This document shows, piece by piece, positions 1-8,238 of a DNA stretch of 64,000 nucleotides. A model generated the notes under the pieces. That model was not told the DNA's origin and made no database searches. It saw only the letters and a list, made by a program, of their open reading frames with translations. The DNA comes from Massilia sp. 9I (GTDB taxonomy: Bacteria > Pseudomonadota > Gammaproteobacteria > Burkholderiales > Burkholderiaceae_D). The translations under genes and the position numbers were made by a program. Where the stretch lies: positions 1,899,795-1,963,794 of the forward strand of contig NZ_LR733275.1 of assembly GCF_902506415.1 (NCBI RefSeq). Direction: 5' to 3'. Positions within the stretch are counted from its first letter, which is position 1. Every line of letters begins with the position of its first letter.

Positions 1-1
1 C

Positions 2-478
2 ATCGAGTCGCCGGAGATCGCCTATTCGAAGACCGCCGACCTGCTGTGCGAGCAGGGCCGCTTCGGCCAGAAGACCGGCGCCGGCTGGTACGACTACAAG
101 GCGGGCGACCGCAAGGCTTATCCCTCGCAGCTAGTCAACGACATGATCGTCAAGCACTCGGCGGACATCGGCCTGGAGCGCCGTGCCATTTCCGATGCCG
201 AGATCGTCGAGCGCCTGGTCTACGCGCTGGTGAACGAGGGCGCCAAGATCCTCGACGAAGGCATCGCGCTGCGCGCCTCGGACATCGACATGGTCTACCT
301 GACCGGCTACGGCTTCCCGCTGCACCGCGGCGGCCCGATGTTCTACGCCGATTCAGTTGGCCTGTCGAACGTCCTCGACACCATCCGCAAGTACGCGCGC
401 AGCCGTCACGGTGAATCCTGGACGCCGGCGCCGCTGCTGGAGCGCCTGGCAAGCGAGGGCAAAGGCTTCAACGGCTGA
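2..478 (+). CDS. 3-hydroxyacyl-CoA dehydrogenase / multifunctional beta-oxidation protein, C-terminal part (5' end outside window)
   Basis: The open frame enters from the left edge and gives 158 residues. It carries the 3HCDH C-terminal signature GRFGQKTGAGWYDY near its start and GYGFPLHRGGPMFYAD later; both are typical of FadB/FadJ-type multifunctional enzymes, which oxidise 3-hydroxyacyl-CoA in fatty-acid beta-oxidation. A thiolase and two short-chain dehydrogenases lie 4-7 kb downstream, which fits an acyl-CoA degradation neighbourhood. The N-terminal part, including any enoyl-CoA hydratase domain, is not visible, so a stand-alone 3HCDH cannot be excluded. Confidence 0.85.
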   Translation: MESPEIAYSKTADLLCEQGRFGQKTGAGWYDYKAGDRKAYPSQLVNDMIVKHSADIGLERRAISDAEIVERLVYALVNEGAKILDEGIALRASDIDMVYLTGYGFPLHRGGPMFYADSVGLSNVLDTIRKYARSRHGESWTPAPLLERLASEGKGFNG

Positions 479-585
479 CGCAGGGCCGCCCTGACACTGC
501 GCGACGTCAGGGCGACCACATCGGTTGTTGGCATGATAAGATTCTTGGTAATCGTTGCTCTGTCCCCGATCGCCAACGTCTCAAG

Positions 586-2133
586 ATGCCGACTTCGCCC
601 GCCGAGAACCGGTCTGCACAAGCACATGTGCACCAGCTTGCTTCCGCTTTCCATCACACGGCCACCGACAGCCTGACGCAGGACAGCGGTATTGCATTTT
701 ATCGGCGTGTCGCCGAGTGCCTGCCGGGTGGCGTGGTGTTCGTGGTGGACCCGGACCTGCGCTACCAGCTTGCTGCCGGCGCCAGTCTCGACGCAGCCGG
801 TTTCACTCCGTCCGATTTCGAGGGACGGTTGCTGAAGGACGCGGTTCCGGAAGAGGACTATCCCCACTACGAGCGCGATTACCTGACGATCCTCCAGGGC
901 GGTGAGTTCACGCGCGAGCACGAGGTCAACGGCCTGAGTTTCGTTACCCACGGCGTTCCTCTGACTGACAAGGCAGGAGAGATCCTGGGCGCCTTGGTGG
1001 TCTCCTACGATATCAGCGATCGCAAGTCCGAGGAACGGCGGCTGCTCCTGTTCAAGGCCTTGGGCGTCGCGATCCGCGAAGCCGCCACGGCGGCGGACAT
1101 CGAAACGAGCACGATCCGCTTGCTGCGGCAGTATTTCGGGGACGTCGAGTGTGCGCTGCTGGAGGTGGACGAGGACCGGTTGCAGAATATCCCTCCATGG
1201 CTCGACGAAGACTGCCTGGAGCAGCTGCTCGCGGAGCCGGCGCCGCAGGCCGTGTATCCGGCTGCCGGCCGCGCCGTGCTGGGGTGCTCTTTCACCAGTG
1301 ACGGCAGGGTCGTCGGCATCACCGCCGTCTGCAGCGACGTGCCGCGGCCATGGAGCACGGCCGACCGGGAGTTCCTGCGTGAGGTCAGCGAGCGCGCGTG
1401 GGTGCACATGGAGCGCCTGCGGCTGGTCGCGGCGCTGCGCGAAGCGGACCGGCAAAAGGATCGCTTCCTCGCCGTGCTCGCCCATGAACTGCGCAACCCG
1501 CTGGCGGTCGTGCGCAATGGGCTGGACCTTCTGAAGATCGCCGGTCCGGCGGTCCCTCAGGACCGGGTCGTGCAGCTGATGGAGCAGCAATTCACCCATA
1601 TGGGACGCCTGATTGAGGACGTCCTGGACGTCTCGTATATCTGTCACGGTCGCATGTCTCTGCACTTGGAGCGCGTATCGCTGTGGCAGGTGGTGGAGTC
1701 GGCCGTGGAGGCGGCCCGCCCGGCGGCTTCGGCCAAGCACCAGCTGCTGTCATGCAGCGAGGACTGCGACGAGCTCGCGGTGGAGGCCGATCCGGATCGC
1801 CTGACGCAGGCGATCGCCAACATCATCACGAATGCCATCAAGTATTCGCCGGCCCGGACCGACATCCGAGTCGACGTGCGGCGCGAGGGTGACCGCGCAC
1901 TGGTCGCAGTGAGCGACGACGGCATTGGGATGTCCGTGGAAACGCGCCAGCGCCTGTTCGACCTGTTCGCCAGGGGCGACGACGCGGAACTCGCCAGGGC
2001 CGGCGCCGGCGGCCTGGGGGTGGGCATGTGGGTCACGCGCCAGCTGGTCGAAGCACATGGCGGCACGATTCACGCGAGCAGCCAGGGCGTCGGTCAGGGC
2101 AGCACCTTCACCATCGCGCTGCCGCTTCCCTGA
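586..2133 (+). CDS. PAS-domain sensor histidine kinase
   Basis: The protein has 515 residues. A PAS-like domain at about 40-145 ends in VVSYDISDRK. A GAF-like region at about 150-280 follows, then HisKA with the H-box AHELRNPL (phospho-accepting His300), and an HATPase_c domain with N-box ITNAIKYSP (about 414-422), G1 DDGIGM (444-449), F-box LFDLF and G2 GGLGVGMWV. No transmembrane segment or receiver domain is seen, so it is probably a cytoplasmic kinase that phosphorylates a separate regulator. No response regulator gene is adjacent, so its partner is unknown. The start ATG is the first in frame; no strong ribosome-binding site decides it. Confidence 0.9.
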   Translation: MPTSPAENRSAQAHVHQLASAFHHTATDSLTQDSGIAFYRRVAECLPGGVVFVVDPDLRYQLAAGASLDAAGFTPSDFEGRLLKDAVPEEDYPHYERDYLTILQGGEFTREHEVNGLSFVTHGVPLTDKAGEILGALVVSYDISDRKSEERRLLLFKALGVAIREAATAADIETSTIRLLRQYFGDVECALLEVDEDRLQNIPPWLDEDCLEQLLAEPAPQAVYPAAGRAVLGCSFTSDGRVVGITAVCSDVPRPWSTADREFLREVSERAWVHMERLRLVAALREADRQKDRFLAVLAHELRNPLAVVRNGLDLLKIAGPAVPQDRVVQLMEQQFTHMGRLIEDVLDVSYICHGRMSLHLERVSLWQVVESAVEAARPAASAKHQLLSCSEDCDELAVEADPDRLTQAIANIITNAIKYSPARTDIRVDVRREGDRALVAVSDDGIGMSVETRQRLFDLFARGDDAELARAGAGGLGVGMWVTRQLVEAHGGTIHASSQGVGQGSTFTIALPLP

Positions 2134-2213
2134 GGCCCGGCGCGCATGGTGCGCGCACCGGGTGGCCGGCATGCATATACTGTCGGCTGAGCTCAATCAT
2201 TCCAAGCACCGCC

Positions 2214-2747
2214 ATGAAAAGAACATCGCTCGTCGTTGCCGCAGTCGGCATTGCCGCCATCGCCGCTGCCATGTACGCCAGTCCGCACTGGCAGCTCTAC
2301 CGGATGCGCGCTGCCGTCGAGGCGCGTGATGCGCAGGCGCTTTCGCGCTACGTCGACTTTCCTCGCTTGCGCGAGAGCGTCAAGGGCCAGATCATGCGGC
2401 GCTTGGGCGCCCAGGGTGTGGTGCGCGAATCGCGCTCGAACCCGTTCGCGGCGTTTGGCCAGGCGATGGCGCTTGCCGTGATCAATCCGGTAGTGGACGC
2501 GGCGGTGTCGCCGGATGGCGTGGCGACGATGCTGGAATCCGGGGACATCCGCATGCAGCCGAAGCCGCAGGATGGGCCGGCGGCTTCCAACGATGGGGCG
2601 CGCGAGAAGGTGAATTACGACCTGTCCTACCGCAGCTGGAACCAGGTGCTGGTGCAGCGCGCCGACGGCGGTGGTGTCGCCTTCGTGCTGGATCGCGACG
2701 GCCTGTGGAGTTGGAAGCTGGCGGCGGTCGAGCTGCCCGAAGACTGA
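2214..2747 (+). CDS. DUF2939-type membrane-anchored protein
   Basis: A 177-residue protein starting MKRTSLVV, with one N-terminal hydrophobic segment (about 5-21) that is a signal anchor or uncleaved signal peptide. The soluble part contains PHWQLYRMRAAVEARDAQALSRYVDFPRLRES-like sequence, the usual opening of DUF2939 proteins. Function is unknown. I chose the ATG at 2214 because the hydrophobic segment directly follows it; the open frame upstream overlaps the end of the kinase gene and has no such character. A strong terminator follows. Confidence 0.75.
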   Translation: MKRTSLVVAAVGIAAIAAAMYASPHWQLYRMRAAVEARDAQALSRYVDFPRLRESVKGQIMRRLGAQGVVRESRSNPFAAFGQAMALAVINPVVDAAVSPDGVATMLESGDIRMQPKPQDGPAASNDGAREKVNYDLSYRSWNQVLVQRADGGGVAFVLDRDGLWSWKLAAVELPED

Positions 2748-2760
2748 GGCGTCCCCGCCA

Positions 2761-2796
2761 AAAAAAATGCCGCTGTCTCCAGCGGCATTTTTCGTT
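2761..2796. terminator. Bidirectional intrinsic terminator
   Basis: The arms 2763-2775 and 2780-2792 form a 13-bp hairpin with a four-base TCTC loop. It is A-rich on the left and T-rich on the right, so it can end the rightward DUF2939 gene and the leftward MFS gene, which converge here. Confidence 0.9.
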
Positions 2797-2810
2797 CGAC
2801 CGGTTGAAAC

Positions 2811-4511
2811 TCAGTCGTGGGCGTAGATGTTGTTATCCTTGGTCTCGCGGATGAACAGGCCGCCGATGACGACGGTGATCAAGGCGATGATGATCGGATA
2901 CCAGAGGCCGTAGTAGATGTCGCCCTTGAGCGCCACCAGGGCGAAGGTGACGGTCGGCAGCATGCCGCCGAACCAGCCGTTACCGATGTGGTAGGGCAGG
3001 GACATCGAGGTGTAGCGGATCCGCGTCGGGAACATCTCGACCAGCATCGCCGCAATCGGGCCGTACACCATGGTCACGTAGAGCACGAGGATGAACAGCA
3101 GCAGCACCACCATCGGCTTGTTGATTGCGGCCGAATCAGCCTTGGCCGGATAGCCTGCGGTAGCCAGGGCGCCCGTCACCTGCTTCTTCATCGCATCTTC
3201 CTGGCCCTTCGACGCGGCGTCGAAGTTCAGTCCATCCGGCGTCATGACGGCATTGAAGGACTGGAAGGTGGTGTCGCCCACTTTCACCGAGGCCACCGTG
3301 CCGGCCGGGGCTTCCTGGATGGTGTAGCTCACCGAGGCAGCCGTCAGCATGCGGGTAGCGATGTCGCAGGACGACGGGAATTTCTTGGTGCCGGTCGGGT
3401 CCACCTGGAAGTGGCAGGTCGCCGGATCAGCCACCACCACCACCGGCGAGCTCTGGATCGCGCGCTCGAGCGCCGGGTTGCCATAGTGCGTGATCGCCTT
3501 GAAGATCGGGAAGTAGGTCGCCGCGGCGATAACGCAGCCGCCGAGGATGATCCACTTGCGGCCGATCCTGTCCGACAGCGAACCGAAGAAGATGAAGAAC
3601 GGGGTGGCCAGCAAGAGCGCGATCATCAGCAGGATGTTCGCGGTCGGTTCATCGATCTTGAGGGTCTTGGTCAGGAAGAACAGGGCGTAGAACTGGCCGG
3701 TGTACCAGACAACCGCCTGGCCCATGGTCAGGCCGACCAGGGCCAGGAAAGCGATCTTGGCGTTTTTCGGTTTCAGGAAGGCTTCCGACAGCGGCGCCTT
3801 CGAGGTCTTGCCCTCGGCCTTCATCTTGGCGAAGGCCGGCGACTCCGCCATCGACAGGCGAATCCACACCGAGATGCCGAGCAGGAGCACCGAGACCAGG
3901 AAGGGAATGCGCCAGCCCCAGGCCTGGAACTCGTCCTCGCCCATGGCGGTACGGGTGCCCAGAATCACCAGCAGCGACAGAAGCAGGCCGACAGTCGCCG
4001 TGGTCTGGATGTAGGAGGTGAACAGGCCGCGTTTGCCGTGCGGCGCGTGCTCGGCCACGTACGTGGCGGCGCCGCCATACTCGCCGCCGAGCGCCAGGCC
4101 CTGCAGGATGCGCAGCGACACCAGGATGATCGGCGCCGCGATGCCGATCGACGCGTGGCTGGGGAGCAGGCCGACCAGGAAGGTCGAGGCGCCCATGATC
4201 AGGATCGTCACCAGGAAGGTGTATTTGCGGCCGATCATGTCGCCGAGGCGGCCGAACACCAGCGCGCCGAACGGACGCACGATGAAGCCGGCGGCGAAGG
4301 CCATCAGGGCGAAGATGAAGGTGGTGGTGGGGTCGCCGATGAAGAACTGCTTGGCGATGATGGAAGCGAGCGAGCCGTAGAGGTAGAAGTCATACCACTC
4401 GAACACCGTGCCGAGGGAAGAAGCGAAAATGACTTTCCGCTCTTCCTTGGTGATTCCGGCGGAGGAAGATGAAGCGCTCCCTCCAGCGGTCATGCCGGGT
4501 GTGATTGCCAT
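2811..4511 (-). CDS. MHS-family MFS transporter (metabolite:H+ symporter) with large extracytoplasmic insert
   Basis: 566 residues with the metabolite:H+ symporter signatures: FEWYDFYLYG (about 37-46), GRLGDMIGRKYT in the first cytoplasmic loop, LGGEYGGAATYVAEH and SDRIGRK. About 12 membrane segments are visible. Family members move organic acids, proline/betaine or similar solutes with protons; the substrate here is unknown. Between segments equivalent to TM9 and TM10 there is an extra soluble stretch at about 341-466 with two cysteines (366 and 382), where many relatives have a short loop. It is divergent from the thiolase gene across a 279-bp gap. Confidence 0.9.
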   Translation of the reverse strand: MAITPGMTAGGSASSSSAGITKEERKVIFASSLGTVFEWYDFYLYGSLASIIAKQFFIGDPTTTFIFALMAFAAGFIVRPFGALVFGRLGDMIGRKYTFLVTILIMGASTFLVGLLPSHASIGIAAPIILVSLRILQGLALGGEYGGAATYVAEHAPHGKRGLFTSYIQTTATVGLLLSLLVILGTRTAMGEDEFQAWGWRIPFLVSVLLLGISVWIRLSMAESPAFAKMKAEGKTSKAPLSEAFLKPKNAKIAFLALVGLTMGQAVVWYTGQFYALFFLTKTLKIDEPTANILLMIALLLATPFFIFFGSLSDRIGRKWIILGGCVIAAATYFPIFKAITHYGNPALERAIQSSPVVVVADPATCHFQVDPTGTKKFPSSCDIATRMLTAASVSYTIQEAPAGTVASVKVGDTTFQSFNAVMTPDGLNFDAASKGQEDAMKKQVTGALATAGYPAKADSAAINKPMVVLLLFILVLYVTMVYGPIAAMLVEMFPTRIRYTSMSLPYHIGNGWFGGMLPTVTFALVALKGDIYYGLWYPIIIALITVVIGGLFIRETKDNNIYAHD

Positions 4512-4728
4512 GTGTGTCTCCGTATAGGTTTTAGTGTCACCGGAAATGCTGATTGTTTGTCAGCTGTCGCGGAGTGTGTTCCGGTTTCCTTACACGATAA
4601 TTACTCCAAACTTACACGAAGCTTACAGATGAGCTTTGACAAGCTGTCAACTCGGCGCGTAAACACGCTTCTTCACTCTAGAGGGAACTGATGGTGCATT
4701 GCGCAATATGTCTTGCTAATTTATTTAC

Positions 4729-4740
4729 GAACGACCGTAC
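4729..4740. promoter_or_regulatory. Imperfect palindrome, possible TetR-type operator
   Basis: GAACGACCGTAC matches its own reverse complement at 8 of 12 positions. It lies 50 bp before the thiolase ATG in the AT-richer gap between the divergent MFS and thiolase genes. Such GAACG...CG-type palindromes are bound by TetR-type beta-oxidation repressors in relatives, but no tetR gene is present here, so this is a weak call. The rest of the 4512-4790 gap shows no gene. Confidence 0.3.
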
Positions 4741-4790
4741 TTAATTATGCTATTCTCGATCGGTCCAGACCCCACCACCAGGAGACCAAC

Positions 4791-5969
4791 ATGGTAGACG
4801 CCGTCATCGTATCGACCGCCCGCACGGGCCTTGCCAAGTCGTGGAAAGGCGCATTCAACATGACCCACGGCGCCACCCTCGGCGGCCATGTGCTGAAGGC
4901 CGCGATCGAACGCGCCGGCATCGAAGCGGGCGAGATCGAAGACGTGCTGATGGGCTGCGCGAATCCGGAAGGCGCGACTGGCGTCAATATCGCGCGCCAG
5001 ATCGCGCTGCGCGCCGGCTGCCCGGTGACGGTGCCGGGCATGACGATCAACCGCTTCTGCTCGTCGGGCCTGCAGACCATTGCCAGCGCCAGCCAGCGCA
5101 TCCTGGCCGGCGAGGGGGAGATTTTCGCCGCGGGCGGCGTCGAGTCGATCTCCTGCGTGCAGCAGGAAATGAACCGCCACATGCTGTACGAGACCTGGCT
5201 CAAGCAGCACAAGCCGGAACTCTACTGGCCGATGCTGCAGACCGCCGAAACCGTGGCGCGCCGCTACGCGATCAGCCGCGAGCGCCAGGACGAATACGGG
5301 GCGCAGAGCCAGCAGCGTGCAGCTGCCGCGCAGGCCGCCGGACGCTTCGATGCCGAGATCGTCCCGATGACCGTGACCATGGGCGTGGCCGACAAGGCTT
5401 CCGGAATGCTGCTGAGTCGTGAAGTGACCATTAATGCCGATGAAGGCATCCGCGCCGACACCACCATCGAGGGCGTGTCGAAGATCCGCAGCGCGCTGCC
5501 GGGTGGCGTCATCACCGCGGGCAATGCCAGCCAGTTCTCGGACGGCGCGGCCGCGACCATCGTCATGAGCAGCCGCATGGCCGAGAGCAAGGGTTTGAGC
5601 CCGCTCGGCATCTTCCGCGGCTACGCCGTGGCCGGCTGCGAGCCAGACGAGATGGGTATCGGGCCGGTGTTCGCGATCCCGAAGCTGCTCGCCCGCGCCG
5701 GCTTGACGGTGGACGACATCGGCCTGTGGGAACTGAACGAGGCGTTCGCGGTGCAGGTGCTGTATTGTGCTGATCGTCTGGGCATCCCGATGGATCGCCT
5801 GAACGTGAACGGCGGCGCGATCGCGGTCGGCCACCCGTACGGGGTGTCGGGCGCGCGCCTGGTGGGCCACGCGCTCATCGAGGGCAAGCGCCGCGGAGCG
5901 AAATATGTGGTTGCCACGATGTGCGTCGGCGGAGGCCAGGGCGCTGCGGGGCTGTTCGAAGTGGTGTGA
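4791..5969 (+). CDS. Acetyl-CoA C-acyltransferase (thiolase)
   Basis: 392 residues with the full thiolase catalytic set: nucleophile Cys90 in NRFCSSG, His348 in VGHPYG, and Cys378 in MCVGGGQG. It catalyses thiolytic release of acetyl-CoA from 3-oxoacyl-CoA (or the reverse condensation). The start at 4791 has an AGGAG site 6-10 bases upstream. The longer open frame reaches back into the promoter region and is not used. It is followed after 11 bp by the Dabb gene and then two SDR genes, so all four are probably one transcription unit for acyl-CoA catabolism. The specific substrate chain is not determined. Confidence 0.92.
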   Translation: MVDAVIVSTARTGLAKSWKGAFNMTHGATLGGHVLKAAIERAGIEAGEIEDVLMGCANPEGATGVNIARQIALRAGCPVTVPGMTINRFCSSGLQTIASASQRILAGEGEIFAAGGVESISCVQQEMNRHMLYETWLKQHKPELYWPMLQTAETVARRYAISRERQDEYGAQSQQRAAAAQAAGRFDAEIVPMTVTMGVADKASGMLLSREVTINADEGIRADTTIEGVSKIRSALPGGVITAGNASQFSDGAAATIVMSSRMAESKGLSPLGIFRGYAVAGCEPDEMGIGPVFAIPKLLARAGLTVDDIGLWELNEAFAVQVLYCADRLGIPMDRLNVNGGAIAVGHPYGVSGARLVGHALIEGKRRGAKYVVATMCVGGGQGAAGLFEVV

Positions 5970-5980
5970 AGGGAATAGAG

Positions 5981-6283
5981 ATGCTCAAGCATATCGTGAT
6001 GTGGAAGTTGAAGGATGAAGCCGAAGGCGCGGACCGCCTGACCAATGCGCGCGAAATGAAGCGCCGCCTGGACGAGTGCGCGAACATCGTGCCGGGCCAG
6101 ATCAGCTTCGAGGTGATGCTGGCCCAGCCGGGGCTGGAAGCGACTTACGACGTCGTGCTGTATTCGGAGTTCGAAGACAAGGCGGCGCTGCAGGCATACA
6201 TCGACCACCCGACGCACAAGGCGGTGGTGCCTTTCATCGGGGCGATCCGGGAAGGGCGGCAGTGCATGGATTACGAGGTGTGA
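5981..6283 (+). CDS. Dabb (stress-responsive alpha/beta-barrel) domain protein
   Basis: 100 residues, beginning MLKHIVMWKLK and containing YDVVLYSEFEDKAALQAY and HPTHKAV. This is the dimeric alpha/beta-barrel pattern of the Dabb family (PF07876). Some members are small cyclases or hydroxynitrile lyase-like enzymes, but most bacterial ones have no assigned function. It begins 11 bp after the thiolase stop, preceded by GGGAATAGAG as a ribosome-binding site. Confidence 0.85.
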   Translation: MLKHIVMWKLKDEAEGADRLTNAREMKRRLDECANIVPGQISFEVMLAQPGLEATYDVVLYSEFEDKAALQAYIDHPTHKAVVPFIGAIREGRQCMDYEV

Positions 6284-6307
6284 TTCTGTAGGCCGTGGAA
6301 TTATGCA

Positions 6308-6338
6308 CGTCGTCCCGGCGCAGGCCGGAACCCAAGTT
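6308..6338 (+). repeat. REP-like dispersed repeat, half element
   Basis: The segment reads CGTCGTCCCGGCGCAGGCCGG followed by AACCCAAGTT and closely matches the left arm of the element at 8119-8206. This GC-rich palindromic type is common between genes in Oxalobacteraceae. Read as protein it gives the artefactual VPAQAGTQ start that is often mis-annotated. Confidence 0.75.
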
Positions 6339-6389
6339 CCCATCCAAAGTCGCCTAGCGGGACAACATACAAGAACTAACGGAGACAAC

Positions 6390-7172
6390 ATGCGCACCAC
6401 CCAGGAACTCTTCTCACTCAAGGACAAGACCGCCATCATCACCGGCGGCTCGCGCGGCCTCGGCCTGCAGATGGCCGAAGCGCTCGGCGAGCAGGGCGCG
6501 AAGGTCGTGATCTCCTCGCGCAAGCAGGAAGAACTCGACCAGGCCGTCGCGCACCTAGCGGAACGCGGCATCGACGCGTCCGCCATCGCCGCCGACCTGT
6601 CGGACGAAACCCAGGTGCAGGCCTTCGTGCAGGAAGCCATCAATCGCCTCGGCCACGTCGACATCCTGGTCAACAATGCAGGCGCCAGCTGGGGGGCGCC
6701 GGCGGAAGACTATCCGCTGGAAGCCTGGGACAAGGTGATGGACCTGAACGTGCGCAGCATTTTCCTTGTCACCCAGGCGGTCGCCAAACTGTCGATGATC
6801 CCACGCCGCTACGGGCGTATCATCAGTATCTCCTCGATCGCCGGCCTGGCCGGCAATCCGCCGGGCACGATGCAGACCATCGCCTACAATACCTCCAAGG
6901 GCGCGGTGGTGAACTTCACCCGCGCGCTGGCGGGCGAATGGGGCCGCTACGGCATCACGGTGAACTCGATCGCACCCGGCTTCTTCCCATCGAAGATGAC
7001 CAAGGGCGTGCTGGCTGCGTTCGGCGCCGAGAACCTGGCCAAGGATGCGCCGCTGAACCGCCTGGGCGACGACGAGGACTTGAAAGGCGCGGTCGTGCTG
7101 TTCGCTTCCGACGCCGGCAAGCACATCACCGGGCAGACGCTGGCCGTCGATGGCGGCGTGTCCGCCGTCTGA
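6390..7172 (+). CDS. SDR family NAD(P)-dependent oxidoreductase
   Basis: 260 residues of a classical short-chain dehydrogenase: cofactor motif TGGSRGLG (18-25), NNAG (95-98) and active-site YNTSK (Tyr166, Lys170) with SISS before it. The ATG at 6390 follows ACGGAGAC as a ribosome-binding site; an in-frame start further upstream lies inside the REP-like repeat and is rejected. The C-terminus GKHITGQTLAVDGGVSAV is typical of FabG-like enzymes. It lies between the thiolase/Dabb pair and a second SDR and probably oxidises or reduces a hydroxyacyl or alcohol intermediate; substrate unknown. Confidence 0.9.
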   Translation: MRTTQELFSLKDKTAIITGGSRGLGLQMAEALGEQGAKVVISSRKQEELDQAVAHLAERGIDASAIAADLSDETQVQAFVQEAINRLGHVDILVNNAGASWGAPAEDYPLEAWDKVMDLNVRSIFLVTQAVAKLSMIPRRYGRIISISSIAGLAGNPPGTMQTIAYNTSKGAVVNFTRALAGEWGRYGITVNSIAPGFFPSKMTKGVLAAFGAENLAKDAPLNRLGDDEDLKGAVVLFASDAGKHITGQTLAVDGGVSAV

Positions 7173-7194
7173 CCGTACACAGGGGAGAGCGAGC

Positions 7195-8103
7195 ATGAAG
7201 GATTTTCGCGGCAAGGTAGCCGTCATCACCGGCGCGGCCAGCGGCTTGGGACGCGAGTTCGCCAACACGGCGGCCGGCCTTGGCATGAAGCTGGTGCTGG
7301 CCGACGTCCAGGCCAAGGCGCTCGAACACGCCACCGAGGAGCTGCTGCTTGGGGGCGCCGAGGTGCTGTCGATGGTGTGCGACGTCAGCAAGGGTTCGCA
7401 CGTGCAGGAACTGGCCGACTCGGCGATCGCCCGCTTCGGCCAGGTGAACCTGGTCTTCAACAATGCGGGCGTCGGTTCCGGTGGCCTGATCTGGGAGAAC
7501 TCGGAGCAGGACTGGGAATGGGTGCTCGGCGTGAACCTGTGGGGCGTGATCCATGGCGTGCGCGTGTTCACCCGCGTGATGCTGGAATGCGCGGCGCGCG
7601 ACGGCGATTTCGAAGGACATATCGTGAACACGGCCTCGATGGCTGGCCTGCTGACGCCGCCGGCGATGGGCGTCTACAACGTGTCGAAGCACGCGGTGGT
7701 GGCGCTTAGCGAGACGCTGTACCAGGACCTGCGCCTGGTCGATGCGCCGATCAAGGCGTCGGTGCTGTGCCCGTATTTTGTGCCGACCGGGATCGCGCAG
7801 TCCCACCGTAACCGCCCGGATGAACTGGCGGCCGATGAACGGATCACGCCTAGCCAGATGGCGGCGCAGTTGTTGACGGAGAAGGCGGTGGAGTCGGGCA
7901 AGGTGACGGCGGCTGACGTGGCGCGGATCACCTTCGATGCGATCCGAGACGGGCGTTTCTACATCTACTCGCATCCGCAGGCTTTGCAGGCGGCGGAGGA
8001 GCGGTTTGAGGCGATCGTGCAGGGAAGCCAGCCGGCCGATCCGTATGCGGCGACGCCGCAGGTGACGGACATGCTGAGAGCCGGGATCAAAGGCAGGCGT
8101 TAA
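7195..8103 (+). CDS. SDR family oxidoreductase
   Basis: 302 residues with TGAASGLG (12-19), NNAG (89-92), Ser148 in NTASMAG and YNVSK (Tyr161, Lys165). It is longer than the classical 250-residue type, with a C-terminal extension. It starts 22 bp after the previous SDR with GGGGAGAG as ribosome-binding site, so the two are co-transcribed. Sequence between the two SDRs differs throughout, so they are not a recent duplication. Substrate unknown. Confidence 0.9.
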   Translation: MKDFRGKVAVITGAASGLGREFANTAAGLGMKLVLADVQAKALEHATEELLLGGAEVLSMVCDVSKGSHVQELADSAIARFGQVNLVFNNAGVGSGGLIWENSEQDWEWVLGVNLWGVIHGVRVFTRVMLECAARDGDFEGHIVNTASMAGLLTPPAMGVYNVSKHAVVALSETLYQDLRLVDAPIKASVLCPYFVPTGIAQSHRNRPDELAADERITPSQMAAQLLTEKAVESGKVTAADVARITFDAIRDGRFYIYSHPQALQAAEERFEAIVQGSQPADPYAATPQVTDMLRAGIKGRR

Positions 8104-8118
8104 ACGAAGCCCTTAGCC

Positions 8119-8206
8119 CGTCGTTCCGGCGCAGGCCGGAACCCAAGTTCTGCATGCGTTATCGGTGCGCCAGCAAAATTGGGTCCCGGCCTTCGCCGGG
8201 ACGACG
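8119..8206. repeat. REP-like paired palindromic element
   Basis: Two inverted copies of a GC-rich arm flank a short AT-richer centre. The left arm starts CGTCGTTCCGGCGCAGGCC and the right arm ends CCTTCGCCGGGACGACG. The left arm repeats the half element at 6308-6338. It sits between two convergent genes (the SDR and the chitinase) and could form a long hairpin that acts as a transcription end on both strands. No T-run follows. Confidence 0.75.
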
Positions 8207-8238
8207 GTCGTACTGCTAATTAACTAATCGGGATCGAA

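Noticed and set aside
2817-4472. 551-codon plus-strand open frame opposite the MFS transporter
   Set aside because: It is the antisense shadow of a clear transporter gene. Its protein is a His/Arg/Asp-rich mixture with no fold-like pattern, as expected from high GC codon bias.
6303-6389. Upstream in-frame start of the first SDR giving an MHVVPAQAGTQ N-terminus
   Set aside because: These codons are the translated REP-like repeat. The ATG at 6390 has its own ribosome-binding site and matches SDR starts.
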